This document shows, in pieces, positions 44,964 through 56,054 of a stretch of DNA of 64,000 nt. The stretch spans positions 3,972,137-4,036,136 of the forward strand of contig OZ025879.1 of NCBI GenBank assembly GCA_964019415.1, in the 5' to 3' direction. A program made the translations under genes and the position numbers. Source of the DNA: Ianthella basta. Its lineage: Eukaryota; Porifera; Demospongiae; Verongiida; Ianthellidae. Below the pieces are notes generated by a model. The model was not told where the DNA came from. It saw only the letters and a program-made list of their open reading frames with translations, and searched no databases. Position 1 is the first letter of the stretch. Each line of letters starts with the position of its first letter.

Positions 44964-45650
44964 GTATGACTCCTTGGCTACGTACGTACGGGTCATACCA
45001 GGGGCGCGAATGCAGTACAAGGCCCTGCCATGGGTCAGGGAATGCACAATCGGCCTTGGAGCACAGTCAGCTAACATATGGATACGCGATTGGAATGTCA
45101 GGAATGCAATTATTGAGGTGCTGATATTGCGCAATCCCAGGACTTGTCCGACCCCCCCTGCCTATCAACTATTTGCATGGTTTTTGTGTGTGCAGTGCCC
45201 ACACATAATTCAATGGCATTGGTGTGATTGTTGCATGAGGACCAATCCTATTCACAGAACATTCAACTATGTTATTGGTATATTCCGTTTTTAATGGAGA
45301 CTGCCAGCAGTGTGCCCCAGATTGTTGATCAAGCATTCCTTCCTGGGATAATGCTTAGGGTATTCAACTGTGATAGCCTGTTGTGTTACTGTAGTGCTGG
45401 GGGGAGTCTTGTACCCAGACCTACAAGTTCACTAGCCATTTATTTGTGATGTCATGCACGTAAGCTTACCGATGATGGCATTATGTAAAAGTGTGGCAAT
45501 GAAAGCGATCTTGGTACAAGATTGGGGGGATATGCATGCACATTGCATATGGGTAGTTACTGACCTCATTTAGTTTGTGTTGCACTGCCTTGTGGTGGCT
45601 TATTTCTTCTCTTGTTCATGTAGAGATACTCACCACTGAAACTGTTTGCA

Positions 45651-48600
45651 ATGTGTCTGGCACTCACACTTGTATCCTTGCTATTATTCGTCTTTGAGGG
45701 AATTCCCCTTGCTGAGACTGCCTCTAAACATGCAGTTCATACCATTGTTCCAGCAAATGGAGTGTATGCCTCAAATGGAAGCAATTTTCTCAAGGATGTG
45801 GAGAAGAAAATATCTAAAATAGAGAAACAATATGAGCAGATAGGTCGAGATTCCTTGCCAAATGTTGACCCTCCTGCTCTTGTGCAAAAGGAAGGAGGAG
45901 GTCTACAACAAGATCACCTGGTAACAGAAGATGTACTGTCAAAGAAAAGTGGAAATAACACATCTCGTCAAGAAGCTGTTGTTGATGCCTTTAGGCATGC
46001 ATGGAAAGGATACAAGGACTATGCTTGGGGTAGAGATGAGTTGTCTCCCATATCCAAAAGCTCCCACCAGTGGTTCAACCTAGGGCTGACTCTAATTGAT
46101 TCACTAGATACCATGTGGATAATGGGCCTCCATACAGAGTTCTCAGAAGCCCGTGACTGGGTTGCAAAGGAATTGAAGGTGGCCCAGGATAGGAAGGTCA
46201 ACTTCTTTGAGACCACTATTCGTGTTTTGGGGGGTCTGCTGAGTGCGTACCACCTGTCGAAAGATTCCATATTTCTGGAGAAAGCAGTAAGGCACCAGCT
46301 CTTCACATACGCAATATCAGAATGCTTGTCTGTTGTGTGTCACATATTGCTCCACTAGGAAAACCTTTATTTATAGTCAGACTTTAAAAGTGTAGTTTAT
46401 ATGTTATAGTGTTGGGCAATCCATTGACACCACCAATAGTTTTGACACCCCAAGGGTGTCCATGGATTCGTATACTGTGCTGTGTTAGACAGTCCTAAGT
46501 GTCCTAATTGTTTGTATCATCTCTGCAGACAGACCTTGGTGATCGACTGCTAGGCGCATTCAATACTCCATCAGGCATTCCTTATTCTGATGTAAACCTG
46601 AACACAAAGAAAGGCTACAGCCCAATGTGGTCATCAGATAGTTCAGTTTCAGAAGTTACTACAGTTCAATTGGAGTTTCGAGACCTTGACTGGCTCACAG
46701 GGAAGACAGGAAGGTTTCAGGTGTGCAGTTGCATTCACATGCTTCCTTTCTGGTAACTCTATAGCAGGAAGCACCATTGTTACTGATTGGTACCTGTGGC
46801 CATGTATGGGAGTGTTAGGTATCTGTGAATAGGGTGTGAGAGGAACACTACATAATGGATTGAATTGGTAGGGAGCTGTGTATTAATTGAGAGTGAGTTG
46901 AAAGTTCATAAATGAATGTACAGTAGTTGAGGTAGCAATCCATTAGCAGGGGTTGGCCCCATTTTCTTGTGTTTGCTCCCCTGACATAGCAGCTAAGTGA
47001 TTGCAATGTTTTGAGGTGGAGATGCTTCTGTCATGCCCTGATTAATGTGGTGCACAAATTTGTTACTGTACAAACTGTAGCCAAATATGGCAATGAGGCG
47101 TTCTTATGTCATTTCTTGCTATCAGTCAGTCAGTGTCTCCACACCAGCTACCTCAGGTGAGGGTTTGTGTGGTTGCTTGTAACACTGGGAAATATATTAT
47201 TCTGTGCATACACATTTTAGTTCAGTCTGTGTCCTTCTCTTCATTTTGCACTTACCTTCCCTCTTGTGTTCATCATCAGTCTTCCTGAGTGTCCCTTTCT
47301 ACTCAACGCTGACAGCACTGCTTCTAATCCTAATCTCTTTGGGCTGCTCTCAGAGTCTGTCCCACCTTGTCACATCTCTTCTGTCATGAAGTGCAGCTTA
47401 CCTCCATTGTCCGAAATGTGCTTCTGTGCCTTCTCTGTAAGGTCCAAGTCTCACTCCATAAGAATAGTAGTGCGGCTGGAACCATAGATTGGAACAATCT
47501 CAACACTGTATTCTAAGTTCTTTGTATTCAGAACCATTTTTGAGGGAGACTTGGTAGAATGTACAGTTGGGAGCAATGAAAACTGCTCCTTCAATATGTG
47601 TACACATGTACAGAAATGCAGATAGCCAGACTGCACATTGAGCCTAATGCGTGTGTTTTGGCATCACAACTAATGATAGGATATCACAGTCAGCTGGAAT
47701 GTGGAGGCTGTGGATATCACTATGAGACGATGCACTATTCTGTGACTTCTTCAGTATGAACCGTGCTCGGATGTACAGTGTTAGGCTATGGTTAGTCACA
47801 ACTCCTTGGCAACCAAATGATGTCATAGTGCCTTTGAAGTGTATTCCCAATTGAATACCTACAACTGTACACTTCACAGGGTTTAGGTCAAACCTGAGTA
47901 TTATTGGTAACATTAGAACAGACTTAGCTAACTGTTGGAGTATGTACACTATAGAAGTCCCTGCACCTTGTCCGCTTATCAGCAGTAGTGAGGGCTCTGT
48001 ATGTCAGCAGTGACAGTTGCTGTGATGACTGCTAGGACCCATTGTTAGGTGGACTGGAATGCCTGGAATGTGATTAACAGGTCTGTGTGTTTACTCCCTC
48101 ATCATATCATTGCTTTATGACCAAACTTAGTCTATCGAGCTGGACCTCTTTTGCATCTTTGCTGGCCCTTGCTTCTAGTTTGATAGAACCCAACAGAGCA
48201 GGTCTAGCTCAATAGACTAAAGCAACCCCTAACAGTAGTCTCCTCTTGTCAGTATCATGCAGTAATGCAACTGAACATGTGAGGTGCTACATCAGGCGTG
48301 TGTGCGAGGCAATATTCTGTATCGTTCTAGTCAGTAGTTTAACTCATACTGTAACTTGCTGTATTCATTCCTTTGGGAAATTACATATCATGGGTTTGTC
48401 AAATTTCATAATTTGATGATATAAGCATGTAAAGTCTGTGTATAGTGATACAAATCATGAGCAGTAGGATGAATGTCACCACATGATGGCATATGCAGAG
48501 CAGGTTAGAATCAGAAACCTGTGTCATATCAGGATTAAGAGCAAGGAGACGGATTTAGACTGTGCTAGGCAGTTTGAAGATGTTCACTGTGCAGAGACAG

Positions 48601-51600
48601 CACTAGGCGAGTCAGCAAGGGCAGATAGACAAACCAAGGTGTGCTAATACATGCAAAGAGAACACAAAAATCTCCTTTTGTAAGCTGTTCTGCTTCATGC
48701 CCTATTCTAAATGACTGGGCATAAATTATAGGACATGATCAGCACCACTTTCCAAACTAGCATTGCATGCAGCAACTAACTGTCATCTTCAGGCTTAGCC
48801 ACTGATGAGCCTTTAGCCTAGCTTCCCACTGCAATGCATTCACATCACCCCCTCTGTCTGTTATGCTCCTGTTGTTTCAGAAGTCTAACAGCCCTATGCT
48901 GTTACCACTGGCACCTACGTATAGTCTCAAGAGTGCATCTTTGCTTACAGCACAGCTGAAACTCTGGCCTTATTTCACTTTAACCAGTGCATGATGCATT
49001 TGTGCACAAACACTGGCAGTGCTAGCTCTAGTGCTCTTGTGACAACAAACAAGTGATAGTGCTTAAAACACATTGACATGATAATTGTGGGATGCGCTTG
49101 AGCAAGACCCAAGTTTTACTCTTGGAGCATTGAGTGATTTGCGTATTTTGGGGATTTGTATTTTGCAGCAACAAGTATTGAATTAGGAAGTACTGTATGC
49201 TCTTTTGCAAAACTGGTGGTCATCCTTGCTATGCATGAGTGTGTGTGTGATGATTGGGTTCAGGCAGTGTGGTGGTGATGAAAGAGACTGTCTACTAGTC
49301 TTGAGTAGCTAGACCACTTTCCAGGAGAAGCGGCTGGCTGCATGAGACTAGCCTGCTACCTAGTTGTTGCCCCTGAGTCAATCACAATGGGCTGGGTTGA
49401 TGTATCAGTGCCACTGTCCTACTAGTCTTGCCAACGTACATACATACACTGTTGGACAAGCTTCACAGGGTGTGCGTGTAGATTACTCCCATCCACTGCT
49501 GTATGTAGGGGATGTGGTTTTAAGGGAGGGGGGGGGGGGGGGGGGGGCACATGATATGTATATACATGAGTGATTATACTTGTTCTGACATGCATGCTGT
49601 GTACCACGAATAATTCTTTGCTTTGTGTTCCTTCCATGTAGGGGCCAGCAGATGCAGCACTACTCAGGGTGCAGACAGAACGGAAAGAAGACAACTTGGT
49701 TCCTCAGTTTGTTAACCCCTTAACAGGCAAGCTGAAGCCAGGGACACTCACCCTTGGTGCTCGTGCTGACAGTTACTACGAGTACCTATTAAAGCTCTGG
49801 CTGCAGAGCGGAAAACATGACGAGAAGTGAGTTATGTTTATACTGGTTGATGTAGCTTTGCTGTTTGTTCATATGGTACTCAACACAATACTACTGGTCA
49901 GAGGACAGTTTATAGCAGTTGATCTACTGCTGAGGATAGGTTGGCAAAGGTTAATCACTGGAATTTTGCGGCAACCAGCCTTCTACACCAATGGTGTCTC
50001 AGGAGGCTGGGGGGCATCAAGCCCTATCAATGGCAAATTGCCTTCCCTTACTAGTCATCCTACAAAGATGGTAGAGCCACAGACAGCTGAAACCACAAGT
50101 GTGTCACTGGTGGTGGACACAAAAGTAGCTTGTCATCCTACCAGCCATCAGTATGCCACACTGATGAGCCCCAGTTAGGGCAAAACAGCTGTCTGGCTCT
50201 ATCTTTTTTGTAGGATGGCTAGCGGGGGAAGGCAATCACTGGTTGCCATCAATAGGGCTTGATGCCCCCAGCCTACTGAGACACCATTTGTGTAGAAGGC
50301 TGGTAGGCGTAAAATTTCAGTGATTAATTGTCAACAATACTACTGGTGCAGGGACATGTGTCTGCTGACGTAGGACTAGTAGGTTGGGCACTGAAATGAC
50401 TTTGGTTGGCCTTTTCAGTGATAGTGCTCTACCACTTACTGAAGGACAAAAGTGTACACAGTTACATACGTCTGAATATCAATGGTGATGTTGTCAGGTG
50501 CTAGATAGATAATAACAGGAGGTTGTTGCGAACTTACACTGGTGATGGGAGGTGTTATGATGACTGTTGAACACACTAACGAACTGCTTTGCCACCCACT
50601 ATGGCTTCCACTCTTATGGTGTAGTATCCAGTGTGATGAGGATTTGTCTGCCCTGTTCTGTGCACAGGTATAAGAGCTGGTTTCTAGCTGCCATGGATGG
50701 TGTGGAGAAGCACCTTGTGAGACAATCAGAGCCAAGCAAGCTCACCTTTGTGGGTGAGCTACGAGGGGGGTCACAGTTTTATGCCAAAATGGTAAGTGCA
50801 GAAATGCTTACCTTCTCTCTCAGAAGTACTTCAGGTACATACATAGCTTTGAACAGGCTTTGATGTGAAAATCCAGTTGACATAAATTTGTGCACAAATG
50901 GAAACCTTCGCTGTATTGCAGAATAAAGAAGTGATTGCTAATCCCCGTACACTACGTATGTTGTTTCACATTTCTTAGCTAGCCTTTTTGCAGTGAGATT
51001 CATTGTACTTTGTGTACAGAGTGTGTAATGTTTTATTGCAATCTTTCTGAATAGAAATGTGTTCTTTGGTTTATGCCTTTATTGTAATCCCTTACGTTTG
51101 AGACTCACCCTACTGGTGTTAACAAATGCCTTCCACATCATACTATACCTGAACTCTCTCCTTAGTATAATGTGCTCTGAGGCTGCCTTACTCATGCAGC
51201 TGACTGTCCTTGCAGTATGACTCTAATGTCTGTCTCAGCTGTTCTTGTTAATATGCATTGGAGCTGCTTGGTCCTTATTCTCACATAGGAGGTTAATCCC
51301 TTGTAGTGCATTCATTGTCTGGAAGGTGCTGATGTAATGTGGCAGAGTTTCTGTGGTTAGTATTCCCATGATAATGCGGGCAAGGAGAAACTGCGGAATG
51401 GTGGAACAGCGGAAATGGCGGGAACAGCAGAAATGGCGGAAAACGGTGGAAACAGTCAGAAATGAAGTCCCATTTAAATCAAGCCCAATTATAAGCCCCA
51501 TGCACCCACATAATATGTCCTACTCACTCAGTGAATCACACTGAGTACCTCAACACAGAACAAACTCAAACTGAAACACAGCACAACAGCCAAGCTGTTG

Positions 51601-52588
51601 TGACAGAACATGGAGGAACAACTGTTTCCTCTGCCCTGTCTGTGGTAACTGCTTGATTGTTGAAGCTGTTTCTATACCACATGTCTATCACACCCTCTTT
51701 GCCTTTTTCATGTCTTCTGCATGGTGTTGTAGGACCACCTAGTGTGCTTCCTCCCTGGGACACTGGCTTTGGCTGCCAAGAATGGGCTACCATCTAAGCT
51801 GATGACACTTGCGGAAGAGCTCATGCACACATGCTACGAGATGTACAGGAAAATGCCTACCGGCTTAAGCCCAGAAATTGCCCACTTCAATACAGACCCA
51901 AGCAAAAGTGGAGATATTATAGTGAAGGTTAGCACATTGCTGTGTAAGATGCACAGTTGCTGTATAAGCAATATTCACACAAAATGATGTGCACCACACA
52001 GGAGTACTACCCATATCCATCATGCCAGTGTTCTAGCCAGGCTGTTTTTGAAGAGTGCAGAACCCCTCTTGCTCCCTAAGACCATTCCTTGAGGCTGTAA
52101 ACATGACACTGTACCTTCCTTGAAAGGCACAGTGCCACTAGTCATGTTACACCTCAATAGGTCACTGTTACATAGTAAATGTGTACAAATGCAGTGTGCC
52201 AGGTGTTACTACTCAGGACCGTTGTTGACACCTCCCTCCCTCCCAGGATGCTGATGCACATAACCTCCTCAGACCAGAAACTGTGGAGTCACTTTTTGTC
52301 ATGCACCAACTGACCAAGAATAAGCAGTACCAAGACTGGGGATGGGAAATATTTCAAGCTTTTGAAAAGCACACTAAGGTATCCACAGGTGGTTATTCTT
52401 CAATACAGTCAGTAAAGAATGCAGAAAGCCCTGGTTGGAGAGACAAAATGGAGAGCTTCTTTACTGGCGAAACACTTAAGTACTTGTACCTGTTGTTTGA
52501 AGATCCTGACTCTGTGCCTGCCCTACCTCTAGACAAGTGGGTGTTCAACACGGAGGCTCACCCCTTACCAGTAAGACCTACAGTTTAA
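45651..52588 (+). CDS. MAN1B1: ER alpha-1,2-mannosidase, GH47 (MAN1B1)
   Basis: Six exons join in phase into 557 aa: 45651-46286, 46529-46720, 49642-49826, 50668-50791, 51733-51927, 52247-52588. GH47 enzymes trim alpha-1,2-mannose from N-glycans in the ER, marking glycoproteins for folding control and ERAD. A membrane anchor near the N-terminus ([13 protein letters not shown]) precedes a variable stem. The catalytic domain starts [20 protein letters not shown] and has [30 protein letters not shown] (Glu187), [16 protein letters not shown] (Asp319), [37 protein letters not shown] and the calcium-binding NTEAHPLP at the C-terminus. The frame is open upstream to an acceptor at 45623, so the true start may be further 5'. 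It is convergent with the PAF-acetylhydrolase, 268 bp between stops. Confidence 0.95.
46721..49641 (+). other. MAN1B1 intron 2
   Basis: 2.9 kb, donor cag|gtgtgc, acceptor ttccatgtag. It holds an antisense coding-like stretch (47404-47949) and a poly-G run (49528-49547). The rest shows nothing recognisable. Confidence 0.7.
47404..47949 (-). pseudogene. Unidentified antisense coding-like region
   Basis: A minus-strand frame of about 180 codons is interrupted only by two stops. It reads [60 protein letters not shown] and [18 protein letters not shown], and ends at a good donor (tggag|gtaagc). It looks like a decayed exon of an unknown protein nested antisense in MAN1B1 intron 2. I do not recognise the family. 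Confidence 0.3.
49951..50328. mobile_element. Foldback MITE in MAN1B1 intron 3
   Basis: The left arm (ttaatcactg, accagccttctacac, atggtgtctcaggaggctgg, gcatcaagccctat, ctacaaagat) is inverted with few mismatches in the right arm, ending cagtgattaa. Arms are about 140-150 bp around a 90-bp centre, 378 bp in all. A 114-aa open frame crosses it by chance. Confidence 0.75.
50792..51732 (+). other. MAN1B1 intron 4
   Basis: 0.94 kb. Contains a small direct-repeat patch (51396-51452, units like cggaaatggcgggaacagc) and otherwise nothing recognisable. Confidence 0.6.
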
Positions 52589-52856
52589 GTGTTTTGTCTG
52601 TGAAACAAATGTAACCACTTTATTGCCACGTGATCTTGTATGTTTGTTCAGATGCACTGCCAGATGGCAGCAACTGTATATATAGAGTAACTACAAATTT
52701 CCCTTTCAAAGCACAGTTTCTTGTAATGACTATGTACATACAGGCTAGAGCATGTTTTAGTGTACATAAGGGCTAGAGCATGTTTTACTGTATTATGTAC
52801 ATTTCTAATCATTGGTCTTGGAACATGTGATAGTCATGCAGAGTTGATTAAATGCC

Positions 52857-55800
52857 TTATGATGTACTGGAGGTTTCTTCAGGAATGGGTTCTTGAGGCA
52901 TTGCTGCTTCAAGCCCAGTGGCCTGTGTTGGTGCATCAGTCAAGTGTTCGCTGGGGCTACCCTGCTTGTCAGTAGTGTCGTCTGCTGGTAGTGTGCCACT
53001 GTCGTCACCATTCACTGGCTCAGTCACAATATTGGTCCCTTCCATCACTAGCTCATGCTGGAGCTCTCCACCATCTAGTATTGGCTGCGGGGAGTCATCT
53101 GTAAGATGAAAGTACATGCTGGGTTGCCAAACGAGGATGGTGCAAGCACTAACCAACTTGCAGAATGACACAAACGCCCATAGCGATTGCAGAATTCATA
53201 TAAATTGGCAGTGTCAGCCAATATCCTTTATGGATGACAAATTCTTGGACATAACATAAAATTATAACTTAGGGGCTACCTTTCCACAACCATCTCTTCA
53301 TGAAAGCATAGCTGAGTTGTAAGCTAGCATCAAAGGCCTCATAGGGATCAGATTCACCACTGTACTTCAACATTTTCAGGAAGAAGTTTGGACTGATGAA
53401 GTGCATATCAGTGTGGGTTGTATGGACTGTTCCCCTGTTGAATCAACAGAAGATAGGGAGGTAGTAAATGAAGGCATTTGCATGCCACACAAGTGACCTA
53501 TGCAGTAGATTTGTGTGAAATGTACAACATACCGAATTGTGAGCATCTGGCAGTTGCAGCCTGCAGGCAGGGCCAGGCATTCAAGGTCATTTGCATTATA
53601 CACAAATGTTGCCCTCAAAAAACAAGGACAGGTACGTATTATGCATAAACCAACATCCATACATATAACAGACATCCAAAGATGACGAACCTGCAACCAC
53701 GTTATTGCATGCATGCACTGCTCTAATTATTCCCTGTATGTTCGTATTATTGTTAATTGGTGGCTATGGGCTCCATATAAAGTAGCCTCGGACAGTTATG
53801 CAGTCAACCTCAGCCTTTACGCCATCCCATCATAACACATTGCCATTGTAGCCATTTTAAGTACATAGCTACATATGAGCCTATGACATAGTATGTGTAA
53901 AAATAATTCATGACCAACAAATCAAAACAATTATCACAACAATTAATATACAATGCATGTTATATAGTGTCATTCATGTTAATTGTGCCATCACACACAT
54001 ACGTAGGATACATCCTCCACTGATGAGAGGTGATCTCAATGCAATATATAACCGATGGCCAGCCAATATGGACTAACAATATTATGTTTCCTTACCTGCA
54101 TGTATGACCTGTACATACCTGTTTCTGTAATCTTTCTAATTAACCTCTGCATACGCACAATGTTGTCTGGCCAATGGAAGTGCCAAGTGTTGATGAAAAT
54201 AGCAGGCCTATCCACTTGCTGATAGATTTCATCATACACTGGAAACATCCATGTATCCAGACAAACACCACAGCTACATGTACAGGAGAGCAGTAGAAGA
54301 AACACACAATCAGGCACACACAAACACTGCAGTTGAGCACTGAAAGTTGGCCTCACTGGAATCTCTTGTCAAGTGCCAATGACACAATAGTGGTGGCGGC
54401 ACCAAATGAGTGACCCATAGCCACAACATGGTCAAAGTCACATCTTTGCTGCACAGTGGAGAGCATGCACATAAGTAGTTGCAAGTGTTGTGTTAATATT
54501 GTGTCATTATGGAAGATGGCTACAGATTTAGTCAGCTAACTGTATGTGCTGTTCGTACTTTGAACTGAGTAAAATCAACATTGCCAGGCAGCAAATTGTT
54601 GATCTGACTTCCGCTGTTCAAGAGATGAAGAAAGTCCAGGGCTTCACTCATCTCCGCACTCCTCTGCTTCACCTGTGGGTATACAGCCATGTGACTACAT
54701 GCAAACAGCTGCAGAACTACCACATCCTACTGATACTTTGATACTGCAAGTACCTGGTCATGTCTGAGAGGCAGCTCCGTCTTGCGACGGTTAACATAAT
54801 CAAGCCACTTTTCCTCGTAGACTGTCTTCCCAGCCTCGTCCTCACCCTTAGTCATGGTGTATGTCAAGGCGGCAGACCCGTCTCTGCAGATAGACAGCAA
54901 ACAGTGAATACTGCTCCAGTTGGGGGAGAATATGTGCCTACTTGTGCTCCACTGCAGCTACAATGTAGCCATGGGAGGCCAGGTCACAGTGTATCATGCT
55001 GTAGATTGTTCTCATGGCAGTGAGACCATGAGAAAACACCACAATTGGCAAAGCAGCTTTAGAGTCCTTGGCATCCAGTACAGGTGCATTGTGCACAGCA
55101 GGCACATAGAGAGGAGCTGAGGAAAGAGAGGCACACTACTGCTTCATCTTCTAGCCTCCATGCCCACTAGCACTAGGGGCATAGGACAGGATCTAGTTAT
55201 GTCTGATTCACTGCTGTAGGGGCAACAGCACAATAATACAGGTGCATACTGGAAGTTTATTGTGCAGACAAGACATGGGCAGCAACACTATATCCACCTT
55301 CATGCAGGGCTTATAACGAAGCAGGGTGGTAACCATCTGTATGCTACATTCATGGGCTCACATCCTGCTGGGGGCAACACTATTGTCACAGAAGAAGCCA
55401 GCTACACAGCATTGAGCACCACAACAATACAAACTAGTAGTCTGTATTATTGGATTAGCACAACTGTGACCATGTCAATGAATCTAGTGGATCTCATGGA
55501 TAAAGAAATAGCTAGCTAGCTACTTGAAGGACCTGTATTATGACAATAATGTATAAGCATACAGATGCAGCTAGTTGTACAGATTTGAATATATACCGTC
55601 ACATTACAGTAGCTACTATCTCTGAGGATTATTATAAACACTTCATGGGTGTACTGTGAACCCGTGAGTGGGGTCAAACCCTGGGAGCTAGGACTGTCTC
55701 CAGTCAACTCAATACCAGCAGCCAGTATTGGCAAGGAGTGGGACCTGTCCTAACAAACTCACATAGGCTTGCAGCGGCTGACAGGACTGGTGCCAGTGGG

Positions 55801-56054
55801 GTAGCCAGCACAGAAGACAATCCCGCTGCGCTCGTCAGCATCGCCTTAAAGTACTTCCTATGGGGCATCCATCGAACAAGATCCGTCTGCGGGACGCTCT
55901 CTGGACGCTGGGAACTTGGGTAGTACAACCGACCCAGCAGGGCTTCATCAGACTTTCCAGTGTGTATAAGAAAATCGCTGCAACCAACTCCATGCGGTCC
56001 AGTGAATGCAGGGAAAGGAGAGACGCTGTAACGCCTGGCAGCCATTTTTAACAT
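52857..56054 (-). CDS. Platelet-activating factor acetylhydrolase (PAFAH2/PLA2G7 family)
   Basis: Nine exons join in phase into 481 aa: 55763-56054, 54942-55116, 54754-54883, 54559-54672, 54357-54448, 54109-54273, 53533-53613, 53280-53434, 52857-53098. An alpha/beta-hydrolase phospholipase that cleaves the sn-2 acetyl or short oxidised acyl chain of PAF-like lipids. Visible are [39 protein letters not shown], the nucleophile GHSFGAA (Ser251), LDTWMFP (Asp274) and GTVHTTHTD (His354). The Ser-Asp spacing of 23 equals the human enzymes. No signal peptide is seen, so it resembles the intracellular PAFAH2. Oddities: about 25 extra residues between Asp and His (including [15 protein letters not shown]), and an 80-residue acidic tail on its own exon. 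The donor of exon 6 was chosen by phase (ag|gtcata). Confidence 0.93.

Larger units (their letters stand above)
42676..45650. other. Divergent promoter interval, PKN / MAN1B1
   Basis: Nearly 3 kb between start codons. Contains an acceptor just before the PKN ATG, a likely PKN 5' leader exon near 43778-43940, a CA/CG tract, a poly-G repeat and a candidate upstream MAN1B1 exon (44775-44963). Frames at 44880-45294 on both strands are not recognised. Confidence 0.5.

Noticed and set aside
44880-45294. Overlapping frames on both strands before MAN1B1
   Set aside because: No motif, no splice pairing and no recognisable family on either strand.
49834-50178. 114-aa plus-strand frame after MAN1B1 exon 3
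   Set aside because: It runs through an intron and a foldback MITE; exon 4 joins exon 3 in phase without it.
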